This document shows, piece after piece, positions 17,134-25,028 of a stretch of DNA of 35,187 nucleotides (positions within the stretch are counted from its first letter, which is position 1; every line of letters starts with the position of its first letter). This DNA comes from Candidatus Nanopelagicales bacterium. GTDB taxonomy: Bacteria > Actinomycetota > Actinomycetes > S36-B12 > UBA5976. The position numbers were made by a program, and so were the translations under genes. Under the pieces are notes generated by a model. That model did no database searches. It was not told the origin of the DNA and was given only the letters and a program-made list of their open reading frames with translations. The stretch is from NCBI GenBank assembly GCA_016463095.1, contig JAEMSA010000015.1, positions 1-35,187 on the forward strand, in the 5' to 3' direction.

Positions 17134-17936
17134 GCACAGTCATTAAATACACCAAGGGCCATGGCACCAAGAACGATTTTGTATTAATTGAAGATCTTAA
17201 TGATGAGATAGTTTTAACTGAAAAACAAATTATTCAAATCTGTAATAGGGCTACTGGTATTGGTGCTGATGGCATCTTAAGAATTGTAAAACAAAATAAT
17301 GATTTCTTTATGGACTATAAAAATGCTGATGGGTCAATAGCTGAAATGTGCGGTAATGGCGCAAGAGTTTTTGCTCAGTATTTGTTTACAAATGGTCTGG
17401 TTAAGGAAAAGAAATTAAATTTCAATACCCGAGCCGGACAGATTAGTGCTGAGATTCATGAGCCAGGAGATATCAGTGTCACTATGGATGAAGCAAAGCT
17501 TCGGGGAATAATTGTGGAGGTTTCTGTTAATGGGCACAAATTTAATGCTCAAGCAGTCGATGCCCCTAATCCGCATGCGGTAGCTTTTGTTCCTGACTTA
17601 GGAAGTATTGGGGATCTAAAAACCGCACCGAGTGTTTCACCTAGTGATGTTTTCCCAAATGGAGTCAATGTTGAATTTGTTACGAAAATAACTGATGATC
17701 ATGTTGCGATGCGAGTATTTGAGCGAGGAAGCGGGGAAACCCTTTCTTGTGGGACAGGAGCTTGTGCAGTTGCAGCAGTCATAAGAGAACAAAGTGGTAA
17801 AAAAATTAATAGCATGCAAATTGATTTGCCTGGTGGAAATCTCCAGATAACTTTTTTAAATGGAAAAATGATTATGAGAGGTCCAGCCGTTTTAGAAGAA
17901 ACTGGAACTTTGCCCGAGAACTGGTTTATTAATTAA
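17130..17936 (+). CDS. dapF: diaminopimelate epimerase
   Basis: Interconverts LL- and meso-diaminopimelate, the penultimate step of lysine synthesis and the source of the peptidoglycan cross-linking residue. It is a cofactor-free two-cysteine racemase: Cys74 in MCGNGARVF and Cys207 in SCGTGACAV. Other conserved blocks are KGHGTKNDFV near the N-terminus and the central APNPHAVAF. The ATG overlaps the miaA stop (ATGA). The length of 268 residues is typical, and no active-site residue is missing. Confidence 0.96.
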   Translation: MSTVIKYTKGHGTKNDFVLIEDLNDEIVLTEKQIIQICNRATGIGADGILRIVKQNNDFFMDYKNADGSIAEMCGNGARVFAQYLFTNGLVKEKKLNFNTRAGQISAEIHEPGDISVTMDEAKLRGIIVEVSVNGHKFNAQAVDAPNPHAVAFVPDLGSIGDLKTAPSVSPSDVFPNGVNVEFVTKITDDHVAMRVFERGSGETLSCGTGACAVAAVIREQSGKKINSMQIDLPGGNLQITFLNGKMIMRGPAVLEETGTLPENWFIN

Positions 17937-17938
17937 AT

Positions 17939-19315
17939 ATGGCTGAATCAAAAGACACCGGCCAACTTGATTTACAAGATAGAGCAGCTTTAAGAAGAGT
18001 CACCTCGTTTTCTACCGAACTGCAAGATATTACTGAAGTTGAATACCGACAGATTCAACTTGAACGTGTTGTTCTTGCTGGGGTGTGGACTAGTGGTTCT
18101 TGGGAATTAGCAGAGCGATCATTACAAGAACTGGCAAGATTAGCTGAAACAGCTGGTTCAACAGTTTTAGATGGAGTAATTCAAAGACGTGATAATCCAG
18201 ATCCATCAACATATTTGGGATCAGGCAAAGCACAAGAATTAAGAAACATTGTTTCTGAGACAGGGGCAGACACAGTAATTATTGATGGTGAATTAAGTCC
18301 AGCACAATTAATTCATTTAGAAGATGTTGTGAAAGTAAAAGTCGTTGATAGAACTTGGTTGATTCTGGATATTTTTGCTAAACACGCAAAAAGCAGAGAA
18401 GGTAAGACACAAGTTTCTCTAGCACAAATGCAATACATGCTGCCCAGACTTCGTGGCTGGGGTGATGCGCTGAGTAGGCAAGCTGCCAGTGGCGGAAATC
18501 TTGGGATTGGTACGCGAGGACCTGGTGAAACAAAACTGGAAACAGACAGAAGACGCATCCATGATCAGATGACACGTTTACGAAAAGATTTAAAAGATAT
18601 GGCTCGATCACGGGATATACAAAGAAACTCTAGAAGAAAAAGTCATATCGCATCTGTTGCTATCGCTGGATATACCAACGCAGGTAAATCAAGTTTACTT
18701 AACCGGTTAACTGGGGCAGGTGTATTAGTTGACGATTCACTATTTGCCACACTTGATCCCACAGTTAGAAAATCTCAAACTCCGACAGGCCGAAACATCA
18801 CTTTAAGTGACACTGTGGGATTTGTTCGTCACTTACCGCATCAATTAATTGATGCTTTCAAATCAACTCTCGAAGAAGTTAGTGATTCAGATCTAATAGT
18901 TCATGTGGTTGATGGGAGCGATCCAGATCCATTAGAACAATTCAACTCGGTTAGAGAAGTATTGCAAGAAATAAAAGCTGACAATATCCTAGAAATTATT
19001 GCTGTTAATAAATGCGATCGAATTGATGATGAAATTATGGGCAATCTTAAGCGGATTTTTCCTGAAGCAATATTTGTCTCAGCACACTCTGGTTTAGGCA
19101 TTGATGATTTACTAAAGGCAATTGATGATCGTCTACCAGATCCAAGTGTGGAAATGATGTTAACAATTCCATATTCAAGAGGGGATCTACTGGCAAAAGT
19201 TCATGAAGACGGCAAAGTACTTCAAACAGAACACAATGACATAGGAACCCAAATACACGCCTTTGTCCCAGCAGAGTTAGCTCATCTTCTGAAACAAATT
19301 ATTATTAATGACTAA
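17939..19315 (+). CDS. hflX: GTPase HflX
   Basis: Ribosome-associated GTPase that splits stalled or hibernating ribosomes. An N-terminal HflX domain (about 40-230) includes SSTYLGSGKA-type sequence and the glycine-rich GGNLGIGTRGPGETKLE (about 185-201). The G domain has G1 GYTNAGKSSLLNRL, G3 DTVGF, and G4 NKCD, and a short C-terminal domain follows. The length of 458 is within the family range. It starts 2 bp after the dapF stop and overlaps the next gene by 8 bp. This miaB-miaA-dapF-hflX order is conserved in actinobacteria; lexA, often nearby, is not found here. Confidence 0.95.
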   Translation: MAESKDTGQLDLQDRAALRRVTSFSTELQDITEVEYRQIQLERVVLAGVWTSGSWELAERSLQELARLAETAGSTVLDGVIQRRDNPDPSTYLGSGKAQELRNIVSETGADTVIIDGELSPAQLIHLEDVVKVKVVDRTWLILDIFAKHAKSREGKTQVSLAQMQYMLPRLRGWGDALSRQAASGGNLGIGTRGPGETKLETDRRRIHDQMTRLRKDLKDMARSRDIQRNSRRKSHIASVAIAGYTNAGKSSLLNRLTGAGVLVDDSLFATLDPTVRKSQTPTGRNITLSDTVGFVRHLPHQLIDAFKSTLEEVSDSDLIVHVVDGSDPDPLEQFNSVREVLQEIKADNILEIIAVNKCDRIDDEIMGNLKRIFPEAIFVSAHSGLGIDDLLKAIDDRLPDPSVEMMLTIPYSRGDLLAKVHEDGKVLQTEHNDIGTQIHAFVPAELAHLLKQIIIND

Positions 19316-20309
19316 AATAAGAAAATATCTAGGGCCAGCTTTCTCAGTCCTGGTGACTGTGGTTGTGCTGTGGTTTGTTACAACATGGTTACTTAAAGAT
19401 GCTGATCTTAAATTGGTACGCGAAATAATTTCAAAAGTTTCTCAGAGTTCTTTTATATTTCTTACTTTAAGTGCGGTCTTTAATATTTGGGTTTTCCAAT
19501 ACCCATACTTGGTTACCACAAGAAATCTAAAGTATTGGCAAGCTTTTCAAGTTCGTAACGCTTCTTTTGCCATCAGCAATTCGCTTCCCGCTGGTGGAAC
19601 AATTGGCCTTACGTTTCAATATGCCATGTTAAGGTCTTTCGGAATTGGAAATAAGGAAACAAGTGCCACTATTGGAATTGCCAGTGTGTGGAACGGATTA
19701 ATCTCGTTTTTCATGCCCGTGCTGGGGTTAGTTGCTTTAGTGCTAGCAGGGCAAGCAACCCAAAGTTTAATCAGATCAACAATCATTGGACTAGTTATTC
19801 TTTTTATCTGCTTGGCATTGTTTTATATTGCTTTAAAGTCTGCTTCAGGTTCAATGTGGGTGGGGAATTTGTTTTCCAAATTAGTTAATCCAATTCGCAG
19901 GATATTCAAGAAATCAAGCTTGAATTTTTCTACGGGAATAAATGATTTTAGGTTACAAGTTAATGATCTGGTTACCACTCGGTGGAGAAGTATTTCTTTT
20001 TCGAACTTTATGGTTCAAATTGGTATGTTTCTTGTGCTCTGGGCAAGTGTTAATGCTTTGGAACTTAATTTTTCTGCAGGAATAGTTTTTGCTGTGTTTT
20101 GTTTTGGGCGATTAGGAACAACGATTCCGTTAACCCCAGGAGGATTAGGCACAACTGATGTGATCATGGCTTCGTTGTTTCAGCTTTTTGGAGCCAGTGC
20201 CGAATTAAGTTTGACAGCAGTTTTGTTGTGGCGCGGATTCTTCTATATTCCCCAGGTACTGCTGGGGCTAATGAGTTTTATTTTCTGGCAGTTGAGTCGG
20301 GTGAAGTGA
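19308..20309 (+). CDS. flippase-like polytopic membrane protein (UPF0104/AglD-type)
   Basis: 333-aa integral membrane protein with about eight hydrophobic helices (first at about 9-28, last at about 305-328). It has the pattern of the lysylphosphatidylglycerol-synthetase transmembrane/UPF0104 superfamily: an early ISNSLPAGGTIGLTFQYAML block (about 84-103) and a late GRLGTTIPLTPGGLGTTDV block (about 265-283), corresponding to the family's PGGxG signature. No soluble catalytic domain is attached. It probably moves a lipid or lipid-linked intermediate across the membrane, but the substrate is unknown. Its start overlaps hflX by 8 bp, so it belongs to that operon. Confidence 0.78.
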   Translation: MTKIRKYLGPAFSVLVTVVVLWFVTTWLLKDADLKLVREIISKVSQSSFIFLTLSAVFNIWVFQYPYLVTTRNLKYWQAFQVRNASFAISNSLPAGGTIGLTFQYAMLRSFGIGNKETSATIGIASVWNGLISFFMPVLGLVALVLAGQATQSLIRSTIIGLVILFICLALFYIALKSASGSMWVGNLFSKLVNPIRRIFKKSSLNFSTGINDFRLQVNDLVTTRWRSISFSNFMVQIGMFLVLWASVNALELNFSAGIVFAVFCFGRLGTTIPLTPGGLGTTDVIMASLFQLFGASAELSLTAVLLWRGFFYIPQVLLGLMSFIFWQLSRVK

Positions 20310-20361
20310 AGATTTAAGCATTTCCCCCACAACAATTAAGGAAACGTTAAGACAACTCGAC

Positions 20362-20389
20362 TTGCCAGAGCGTTTTACTTCGTTATATT
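20362..20389 (+). promoter_or_regulatory. promoter of the riboswitch-greA-like unit
   Basis: TTGCCA (20362-20367), a 16-bp spacer and TATATT (20384-20389) make a good sigma-70-type promoter. Initiation would fall near 20396, immediately before the first paired base of the riboswitch (20398). The fit between predicted start site and aptamer boundary supports both calls. Confidence 0.7.
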
Positions 20390-20397
20390 GGAAAGTA

Positions 20398-20497
20398 CGA
20401 GGGGAGTATCCCTACTAAAGCGAAAGTCGTCAACACGAAGTAGCAATACTTCCGGCTAAGCGCCAAGTGAAATACAACTTGGTTGGGAGAGACCTCG
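20398..20497 (+). ncRNA. yybP-ykoY-type (manganese) riboswitch
   Basis: P1 is CGAGG (20398-20402) with CCTCG (20493-20497). The conserved 5' loop GGGGAGTA (20401-20408), the distal GTCGTCAACACG block (20427-20438) and the 3' GGGAGAGACC (20485-20494) match the yybP-ykoY consensus. A hairpin CCAAGT/ACTTGG (20463-20468, 20477-20482) fills the variable arm. Family knowledge: this RNA binds Mn2+ and usually switches gene expression on, upstream of exporters such as MntP, P-type ATPases or TerC proteins. Here the next gene is a Gre-family factor, which is unexpected. The assignment is by consensus recall, not by a covariance search. Confidence 0.78.
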
Positions 20498-20503
20498 GGA
20501 ACA

Positions 20504-20527
20504 CAAATGAACAAACACGTTCATTTG
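20504..20527 (+). promoter_or_regulatory. 9-bp stem-loop between riboswitch and greA-like start
   Basis: CAAATGAAC (20504-20512) and GTTCATTTG (20519-20527) form a perfect 9-bp stem with loop AAACAC. It lies between the aptamer and the GGGAG ribosome-binding site (20537-20541), where an expression platform would be. The lack of a U-tract argues for translational rather than transcriptional control. Confidence 0.6.
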
Positions 20528-20547
20528 AAATCACCCGGGAGTCTGTC

Positions 20548-21015
20548 ATGAAAACAGTTAGTAAAAAGAAAGAAAGCGCCCCAGTAATTATTACTGAATT
20601 AGGCCGAATTGAACTTAACAAACAAATTGAAAACATCAGAAACGTGCAATTACCTGCCCTTGCCCCATTTATTTCTGCTACTGACCGTGATGAACGAGAC
20701 GTAGCTGAATTTACTCGCCTCACCGAAGAAGCAAACACTTTAGAAGCACTTGTCTCTGAATCTGGTAAACCAGATCTTTTAATTGATGATAAAACAATCC
20801 GTTTGGGCTCTGTAGTCAAGATTCAAACTGCGAAGGAAACTTTCAAAGTCCGAATAGTTCACCCAGTGGAAGCTCATTTGGATGATGAACGAATCTCGGT
20901 GGAATCACCTTTAGGTCAAGCAATTATGGGCAACAAGAAAGGTGATCGAGTCACAGTCCTTGCTCCAAGTGGTAATTGGAGTGCACTGATCAAGGAAGTA
21001 GCACTCCTTCCTTAA
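20548..21015 (+). CDS. GreA/GreB-family transcription elongation factor
   Basis: 155-aa protein of the Gre fold, which enters the RNA polymerase secondary channel. An N-terminal coiled coil (about 15-75) carries an acidic tip ATDRDERDVAEF in the place where GreA has its DxxE metal-positioning residues. The C-terminal FKBP-like domain shows RISVESPLGQAIMGNKKGD and VTVLAPSGNW. ATG 20548 is preceded by GGGAG (20537-20541) at good spacing; an open frame from GTG 20467 would run through the riboswitch and is rejected. It may rescue backtracked polymerase, or be a Gre-like paralogue with another role. Control by a manganese riboswitch is the odd feature. Confidence 0.85.
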   Translation: MKTVSKKKESAPVIITELGRIELNKQIENIRNVQLPALAPFISATDRDERDVAEFTRLTEEANTLEALVSESGKPDLLIDDKTIRLGSVVKIQTAKETFKVRIVHPVEAHLDDERISVESPLGQAIMGNKKGDRVTVLAPSGNWSALIKEVALLP

Positions 21016-21055
21016 CTTAAGTGTTAATGAATAAATAATTTTACGAAGTATTACC

Positions 21056-21094
21056 AACTAAGCCCTGGGTGTTAGTTATCCCCAGGGCTTAGTT
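21056..21094 (+). terminator. strong terminator after the greA-like gene
   Basis: AACTAAGCCCTGGG (21056-21069) and CCCAGGGCTTAGTT (21081-21094) form a perfect 14-bp stem with an 11-nt loop. The right arm ends in TTAGTTATT, giving a modest T-rich tail. It closes the riboswitch-greA unit 41 bp after the stop and isolates the DUF4192 gene. This is the clearest terminator in the window. Confidence 0.8.
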
Positions 21095-21152
21095 ATTCCC
21101 AGATTTGTGGATTTTGACGCTGTGGCAACACAGTTTGATTCAAAATGAAAAC

Positions 21153-22166
21153 ATGACAAAACTCAAAAAAGAAATACAAATAGATGGACCGGCAAATCTA
21201 TTAGCCACGGTGCCTAACCTTTTGGGATTTAACCCAGAAAAGTCTTTGGTTGTAGTTGCTGTGAAAGGGAATAACGACCAAGTGGTGGTAACCATGACAC
21301 TTGATCTACCTGAACAATTTGATACCGATTTTGTTGACAATTTAAAAGAAACCATTAAACGATCAGGTGCAGATGGGTTAGTCGCTGTTTTCTATACAGA
21401 AGAAATTTCAATAGAACTTAAAAGTGTGGCAAATCTTTTTATGGAAAAAATCGCTCCCGAACTTCATATCCGTGACATTCTGTGGGTGAGTCAAGGAAGA
21501 TGGGCATCTTTTCTGTGCGCAGATGAAATGTGCTGCCCCGTGGGGGGAAGAGAGCTTGATTTGTCTAGCACCAGCATTGCGAAAGCAGAACTGGTGCTAG
21601 CCGGAAGAGGAGCACTTAGTAGGCGTAGTGATTTAAAGGATTTTTTAGCTGTAACAAAAATTGATAAGAGTTTAGTTCCTCTCATTAATCAATTTAGTAA
21701 GCAAAAAACAAAAGCTGATCACAACGAAAATTACTTGAAGTGGGGTAAAACACAATTTAGATTTCTTTCGCAACAGAAAGCATTCATTGATTTCGATGCA
21801 AAATTGTGGGCGCGTTTACTTTTTGGTTTAACAGACATTCCGGTCAGGGACGCGTTACTTTCTCATCACATTGAATTAGCCAAAATCAGTGAAGATCCAA
21901 GTCAATATTTAACACAAATTGCCCAGCAGTGGGCACAGGTTGCTCGAGTTGCCCCAGATGCTTTTAGGCCACCAATTTGTACCTGTGTTGCTGCCTTGAT
22001 GTGGCAGGCAGGGGAGGGAATCTTGGCTCGAAGTGCCCTTGATTTTGTTGTGGCCTTAGACCCTGAATTTCATTTAGCAAAACTCTTGAATAGTGCCTTG
22101 AATAGTGGCATGCCGCCTTGGGAATTTCGTGATGCTTTCACAAAAATTACTAACCCCTGGAGTTGA
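21153..22166 (+). CDS. DUF4192 family protein
   Basis: 337-aa actinobacterial protein of unknown function. The DUF4192 N-terminus is recognisable as GPANLLATVPNLLGFNPEKSLVVVAV, a block in which the LLGFxPxxSLVVV core is diagnostic. The rest is mixed alpha/beta with a long C-terminal helical region (WAQVARVAPDAFRPP...LMWQAGEGILA) that includes two cysteines (CTC). ATG 21153 gives MTKLKKEIQIDG; the frame is open back to 21105 but this earlier part has no family sequence. TTGACG at 21114-21119 with GATTCA at 21137-21142 may be the promoter. No catalytic motif is evident. It lies between greA-like and metY in its own transcription unit. Confidence 0.85.
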   Translation: MTKLKKEIQIDGPANLLATVPNLLGFNPEKSLVVVAVKGNNDQVVVTMTLDLPEQFDTDFVDNLKETIKRSGADGLVAVFYTEEISIELKSVANLFMEKIAPELHIRDILWVSQGRWASFLCADEMCCPVGGRELDLSSTSIAKAELVLAGRGALSRRSDLKDFLAVTKIDKSLVPLINQFSKQKTKADHNENYLKWGKTQFRFLSQQKAFIDFDAKLWARLLFGLTDIPVRDALLSHHIELAKISEDPSQYLTQIAQQWAQVARVAPDAFRPPICTCVAALMWQAGEGILARSALDFVVALDPEFHLAKLLNSALNSGMPPWEFRDAFTKITNPWS

Positions 22167-22191
22167 TATCGCAATTCTGATTTAGTAATCT
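22163..22191 (+). promoter_or_regulatory. promoter of the SAM-IV-metY-metX unit
   Basis: TTGATA (22163-22168), a 17-bp spacer and TAATCT (22186-22191) predict a start near 22198, one or two bases before the first helix of the SAM-IV aptamer. The -35 box overlaps the DUF4192 stop codon. Confidence 0.72.
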
Positions 22192-22198
22192 TTGGAAC

Positions 22199-22315
22199 AG
22201 GTCAAGAGTTTCAGTATTAAGCCCCGGCTAGCTGAACGGCAACCCTCCACCGCGGTGGGGTGCTCCGGGTGTAGACCAGGTCGATTGCGAAGTTGCATTC
22301 GACAAGCGCGGGTCT
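22199..22315 (+). ncRNA. SAM-IV riboswitch
   Basis: S-adenosylmethionine aptamer of the actinobacterial SAM-IV class. Its signature blocks are AAGCCCCGGCTAGCTGA, CGGCAACCCTCCACCGCGG, TGGGGTGCTCCGGGTG and the 3' AAGCGCGGGTC. P1 pairs GGTC (22200-22203) with GACC (22274-22277), and a further hairpin GTCGA/TCGAC (22280-22284, 22299-22303) follows, as expected of SAM-IV rather than SAM-I. Family knowledge: SAM binding turns methionine genes off. Placement before metY-metX fits exactly. The downstream region is unusually long and structured. Confidence 0.93.
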
Positions 22316-22501
22316 TACGCAATTTTGAGTGGGACCCCGAAACAAAGGGGCACTAATTTGCGTTATCTCTATATAAAAAACTAATCAATTAAATTTGAGC
22401 TGGCGTATTCGCGCACTCATCTTAATTGCTTATATATATAGAGACTTTCGTTCAAATTAGTTAAACCGCCAACGACTATCAACGCGATAGGCGTAAGACC
22501 C
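22310..22501 (+). other. nested inverted-repeat region between SAM-IV aptamer and metY
   Basis: This 192-nt stretch lacks a gene and is enclosed by an 11-bp perfect pair, GGGTCTTACGC (22310-22320) with GCGTAAGACCC (22491-22501). Inside, in nested order, are ACTAATTTG 22352-22360 with CAAATTAGT 22453-22461; TCTCTATATA 22366-22375 with TATATAGAGA 22435-22444; CAATTAA 22386-22392 with TTAATTG 22422-22428; and a tip TGAG...CTCA. Local hairpins CCCC/GGGG (22335-22338, 22347-22350) and CTATC/GATAG (22476-22480, 22486-22490) flank these. The left outer arm overlaps the conserved 3' end of the aptamer. The likeliest reading is an elaborate expression platform; a small inverted-repeat element is the alternative. 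Confidence 0.7.
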
Positions 22502-22525
22502 AAAAACTGGAAGAGGAACTAAAAA

Positions 22526-23821
22526 ATGTCAACTAATTGGAGTTTTGAAACCCGACAGATTCATGCCGGACAGACACCAGATTCACAAACAAATTCACGC
22601 GCTTTACCTATTTATCAAACAACGGCCTACACATTCCGCGATACCAAGCATGCAGCGGATTTGTTTGCCTTGGCAGAACCAGGAAACATTTACACCCGCA
22701 TCATGAACCCAACCCAAGGGGCTGTGGAAGAACGTGTTGCTTCATTAGAAGGCGGTGTGGCAGCACTGTTACTGGCAAGTGGTCAAGCTGCAGAAACTTA
22801 TGCAATCTTGAACCTGGCAGAAGCAGGAGACCATATTGTTTCTAGCCCTAATCTTTACGGTGGAACATATAACTTGTTTCACTACACTTTGCCAAGATAT
22901 GGAATAGAAGTAACTTTCGTTGACGATCCAGATAATTTGGATTCTTGGAAAAAAGCAATCAGACCTAACACCAAAGCATTTTTTGGTGAAAGCATTGCAA
23001 ATCCATCTAACGCAATTTTAGATATCGAAAATATTGCCAAAATTGCTCACGATAATGGAATTCCATTGATCGTGGACAACACTGTGGCAACTCCATTTCT
23101 ACTTCGTCCAATTGAATTTGGTGCAGATATTGTTGTTCATTCTGCAACTAAATACATGGGTGGACATGGCACTACGGTTGCAGGAGTAATTGTTGATAGT
23201 GGAAAGTTTGATTGGAAGAAAAACGCAGCCAAGTTCCCGCAATACAACACACCAGATCCTTCCTATGGTGGTTTGATCTATGCAGAAGCATTAGGAGAAC
23301 TGGCATATATTCTTCGTGCTCGCATTGTGCTACTTCGCGATTTTGGTGCAGCAGTTTCTCCATTCAATGCATTCCTAATTGCGCAGGGATTAGAAACTCT
23401 TTCTCTGCGCATGGAACGCCACATTCAAAACGCAAAAGCAGTGGCAACTTGGTTAGAAAAAAGAAGTGAAGTTGAGAAAGTCAACTACGCATCTCTTGAA
23501 TCCAGTCCTTGGCACAAATTGGCTAAGAAATACACACCACTAGGTTCAGGTGCTGTCTTGTCATTTGATATTAAGGGTGGCATTGAAGCCGGCAAGAAGT
23601 TTGTTGAGGCGTTGGAATTACATTCTCATGTTGCAAACATTGGTGATGTCAGAAGCTTGGTAATTCATCCTGCTTCAACTACGCATTCACAACTATCTCC
23701 GCAGGAGCAATTAGCAGGAGGAGTTACACCTGGATTAATCAGATTGGCAGTTGGTATTGAAAACATCAACGACATTTTGGCTGACATTGAAATTGGATTC
23801 AAAGCAGCAAAAGGTGCATAA
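22526..23821 (+). CDS. metY: O-acetylhomoserine sulfhydrylase (aminocarboxypropyltransferase)
   Basis: PLP enzyme that makes homocysteine directly from O-acetylhomoserine and sulfide. It belongs to the Cys/Met-metabolism fold-I family: the opening WSFETRQIHAGQTPD, PIYQTTAYTF and IYTRIMNPTQGAVEERVA are typical of MetY. The PLP lysine lies in HSATKYMGGHGTT (about 208-220), and the C-terminal SLVIHPASTTHSQL follows. The length of 431 matches MetY rather than the shorter MetB. AGAGGA (22512-22517) is the ribosome-binding site. It is regulated by the upstream SAM-IV RNA and is followed by metX after 6 bp. Confidence 0.96.
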   Translation: MSTNWSFETRQIHAGQTPDSQTNSRALPIYQTTAYTFRDTKHAADLFALAEPGNIYTRIMNPTQGAVEERVASLEGGVAALLLASGQAAETYAILNLAEAGDHIVSSPNLYGGTYNLFHYTLPRYGIEVTFVDDPDNLDSWKKAIRPNTKAFFGESIANPSNAILDIENIAKIAHDNGIPLIVDNTVATPFLLRPIEFGADIVVHSATKYMGGHGTTVAGVIVDSGKFDWKKNAAKFPQYNTPDPSYGGLIYAEALGELAYILRARIVLLRDFGAAVSPFNAFLIAQGLETLSLRMERHIQNAKAVATWLEKRSEVEKVNYASLESSPWHKLAKKYTPLGSGAVLSFDIKGGIEAGKKFVEALELHSHVANIGDVRSLVIHPASTTHSQLSPQEQLAGGVTPGLIRLAVGIENINDILADIEIGFKAAKGA

Positions 23822-23827
23822 CTGAAT

Positions 23828-24985
23828 ATGGCTACAACATTTTCAGGTCCGATTCCTGCCACGGGTGCGTGGCAGGAAGGAGATCATCCTGGGCAAAGAA
23901 AATTTATTAATGTAGGACCAATCGATTTAGAATTAGGCGGTGCGCTGCCTGAAGTAAAAGTTAGTTACGAAACCTATGGAAAACTAAATTCAAATTCCTC
24001 TAATGCAATTTTCATTGCCCACGCCTTAACAGGGGATTCACACGTTGCAGGTTTAGATACTGAAGGACATTTAGCTCGCGGATGGTGGGATGGATTAATT
24101 GGTGAAGGTTTAGCAATTGATACAAATGAATGGTTTGTGGTTTGTGCCAATGTTTTAGGTGGATGCCAAGGAACAACTGGTCCATCTTCTTTGGATTCAG
24201 ATGGAAAATTTTGGGGTTCAAGATTTCCCCGTGTCACAGTTGCTGATCAAGTTGAGATTGAAAAACGTTTAACGGATCAATTAAATATTGAACGCTGGGC
24301 ATCAGTTATGGGTGGCTCAATGGGTGGAATGAGAGTTTTGGAATGGGCGGTGGAACATCCACACAGAGTTGGTTCTGCTTTTGTAATTGCTTCTGCACCC
24401 GGTTCTTCGGCCGATCAAATAGCAACACAGTCATCTCAAATTGCTGCGATAAAAGCTGATCCTAAATGGCGCGGGGGAGATTATTACCAAGCAAAACCTG
24501 GAGATGGTCCACATGCAGGATTGGGAATTGCCAGAAAGTTTGCTCAGTTAACTTATCGTTCTGAAACAGAATTAGATGTTCGCTTTGGAAGAGATCATCA
24601 AGATGGGGAAGACCCATATTCTGATGGTCGTTTTGCTATTGATTCTTATTTAGATCATCATGCCGAAAAACTAGCTAGAAGATTTGATGCCAACACCTAC
24701 ATTGCGTTAACTGACTCTATGTCAACTTTTGATATTGGTAGAAATAGAGGTGGGGTGGCAAGTGCGTTAGCCAGAATCACAGCACCAGTTGTGGTGGCAG
24801 GAATTGATTCTGATCGTTTATATCCCATCAGACAGCAAGCAGATTTAGTTTCAGCGTTGCCTGAAAAAACTGAATTAAATGTTATTTCATCACCTTTTGG
24901 TCATGATGGATTTTTGATCGAAATTGATCTAGTTGCTCCGGTAATTACCAAGACGCTAGAGAAAGCAGTTTCATTAATTAATTAG
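23828..24985 (+). CDS. metX: homoserine O-acetyltransferase
   Basis: Alpha/beta-hydrolase-fold enzyme that acetylates L-homoserine with acetyl-CoA, providing the MetY substrate. The nucleophile elbow is GGSMGGMRVLEW with Ser164; the other triad members lie in GIDSDRLYP and FGHDGFLIE near the C-terminus. Early blocks YETYGKLN and AHALTGDSHVAG are family landmarks. The length of 385 is normal. It sits 6 bp after metY, so both are under one SAM-IV riboswitch. Acetyl rather than succinyl transfer is inferred from the MetX-type architecture and pairing with MetY. Confidence 0.95.
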   Translation: MATTFSGPIPATGAWQEGDHPGQRKFINVGPIDLELGGALPEVKVSYETYGKLNSNSSNAIFIAHALTGDSHVAGLDTEGHLARGWWDGLIGEGLAIDTNEWFVVCANVLGGCQGTTGPSSLDSDGKFWGSRFPRVTVADQVEIEKRLTDQLNIERWASVMGGSMGGMRVLEWAVEHPHRVGSAFVIASAPGSSADQIATQSSQIAAIKADPKWRGGDYYQAKPGDGPHAGLGIARKFAQLTYRSETELDVRFGRDHQDGEDPYSDGRFAIDSYLDHHAEKLARRFDANTYIALTDSMSTFDIGRNRGGVASALARITAPVVVAGIDSDRLYPIRQQADLVSALPEKTELNVISSPFGHDGFLIEIDLVAPVITKTLEKAVSLIN

Positions 24986-25028
24986 GGGACATATCGGTCC
25001 CACGAGTGTTGCACTTGATGTTGAAACA

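Noticed and set aside
20467-20547. Longer Gre-factor start at GTG 20467
   Set aside because: The extra 27 codons lie within and just after the riboswitch and lack family sequence; ATG 20548 has a GGGAG site and gives the expected length.
21105-21152. Longer DUF4192 start at 21105
   Set aside because: The extension covers the probable promoter (TTGACG 21114-21119) and has no DUF4192 similarity.
22310-22501. Insertion of a small inverted-repeat transposable element (MITE) in the metY leader
   Set aside because: The 11-bp outer arms could be terminal repeats, but no target-site duplication is visible and the left arm is part of the conserved aptamer 3' end. Kept only as an alternative to an RNA platform.
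22310-22501. Group II intron or self-cleaving ribozyme in the metY leader
   Set aside because: No domain-V-like stem, no hammerhead CTGATGA core despite a CGAAAC, and the region is too short for an intron.
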